From NCBI RefSeq assembly GCF_963675635.1, contig NZ_OY776488.1:186001-250000 (forward strand): a stretch of DNA of 64,000 nt, written 5' to 3'. A program made the translations under genes and the position numbers. Within the stretch, counting starts at the first letter, position 1. Every line of letters begins with the position of its first letter. The notes beneath the pieces are model-generated. The model was not told the DNA's origin. It saw only the letters and a list, made by a program, of their open reading frames with translations, and searched no databases. Source of the stretch: an uncultured Pseudodesulfovibrio sp. (GTDB lineage: Bacteria; Desulfobacterota; Desulfovibrionia; Desulfovibrionales; Desulfovibrionaceae). This document shows positions 63,792 through 64,000 of the stretch, one piece after another.

Positions 63792-64000
63792 ATGCAGAAA
63801 ATCAAGTTGCTTCTTGTTGACGATGAAAAGGATTTTCTCACGGTGTATGCACGGCGTTTCGTTCGCAGAAACGCCGATATCACCCTTGCGTCCAGTGGGC
63901 AGGAGGCCATCGACAAGATTCGGGCCATAGATTTCGACGTGGTTATTCTCGACGTCATGATGCCTGAAATGAACGGCATTGAAACGTTGCGGCGCATCAA
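63792..64000 (+). CDS. Response regulator (3' partial)
   Basis: The start codon ATG at 63792 opens a receiver domain that runs off the window: acidic pair in LLVDDEKDF and phospho-acceptor Asp in VVILDVMMPEMNG. Only the first 69 residues are present, so the output domain, if any, is not visible. Confidence 0.85.
   Translation, partial: MQKIKLLLVDDEKDFLTVYARRFVRRNADITLASSGQEAIDKIRAIDFDVVILDVMMPEMNGIETLRRI

Overview
The window looks like chromosomal DNA of a sulfate-reducing delta-proteobacterium of the Desulfovibrio/Pseudodesulfovibrio type. The evidence is a Mo-nitrogenase cluster of the anaerobe type (NifI1/NifI2 regulators, NifD with a long internal insert, short NifK, thioredoxin-like 2Fe-2S ferredoxin), an Rnf complex led by a multihaem cytochrome c, SulP and SLC13 anion transporters, and many sigma-54 promoters. 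Genes for making the osmolyte N-epsilon-acetyl-beta-lysine suggest a marine or saline habitat. The species assignment is inference; no rRNA gene is present.

Layout. 1-1.8 kb: end of a sensor kinase gene and a NarL-type regulator. 2-5.2 kb: a small secreted TPR operon bracketed by two related palindromes, then a HAF-repeat autotransporter broken by two compensating frameshifts. 5.2-6.06 kb: no gene, but the 3' end of a tRNA-like sequence with a terminator. 6.06-8.7 kb: SsuABC/TauABC-like importer. 8.7-9.78 kb: no convincing gene, one sigma-54 promoter. 9.78-13.2 kb: a cytidylate-kinase-like/BON/pseudo-receiver protein and a SulP permease. 13.2-14.0 kb: structured non-coding DNA. 14.0-20.0 kb (minus): a 2012-residue VCBS-repeat adhesin with eight 420-bp tandem repeats. 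20.7-27.5 kb (minus): an amino-acid ABC importer, lysine 2,3-aminomutase, beta-lysine acetyltransferase and YitT protein, with a PAS-LuxR regulator gene upstream.

28.0-49.9 kb is a nitrogen-fixation island. A sigma-54 promoter precedes an unknown 203-residue gene and then cytochrome c-rnfCDGEAB-apbE, with RnfB fused to a GltD/NfnB-like flavoprotein module. nifV and two small-protein genes run on the minus strand. nifH-nifI1-nifI2-nifD-nifK-(NifB-like)-ferredoxin-GNAT-nifE-nifN-nifB run on the plus strand. nifV and nifH diverge from a shared region in which two sigma-54 promoters face outward around three copies of CCTACACTTTT. nifA follows on the minus strand and appears to have its own sigma-54 promoter. 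Rnf would supply low-potential electrons to nitrogenase.

50-64 kb is regulatory: a membrane-bound AAA+ protein with an atypical GAFTGA loop, a Cache-type histidine kinase, a 1008-residue membrane protein of unknown function, then a sigma-54-driven run of two receiver proteins, an SLC13 transporter, a 49-residue membrane peptide and a Yip1 protein, ending in a truncated response regulator.

The most unusual item is the gene at 43872-45041: a NifB paralogue inside the nif operon in which all three radical-SAM cluster cysteines are replaced while the rest of the fold and the NifX-like tail remain.
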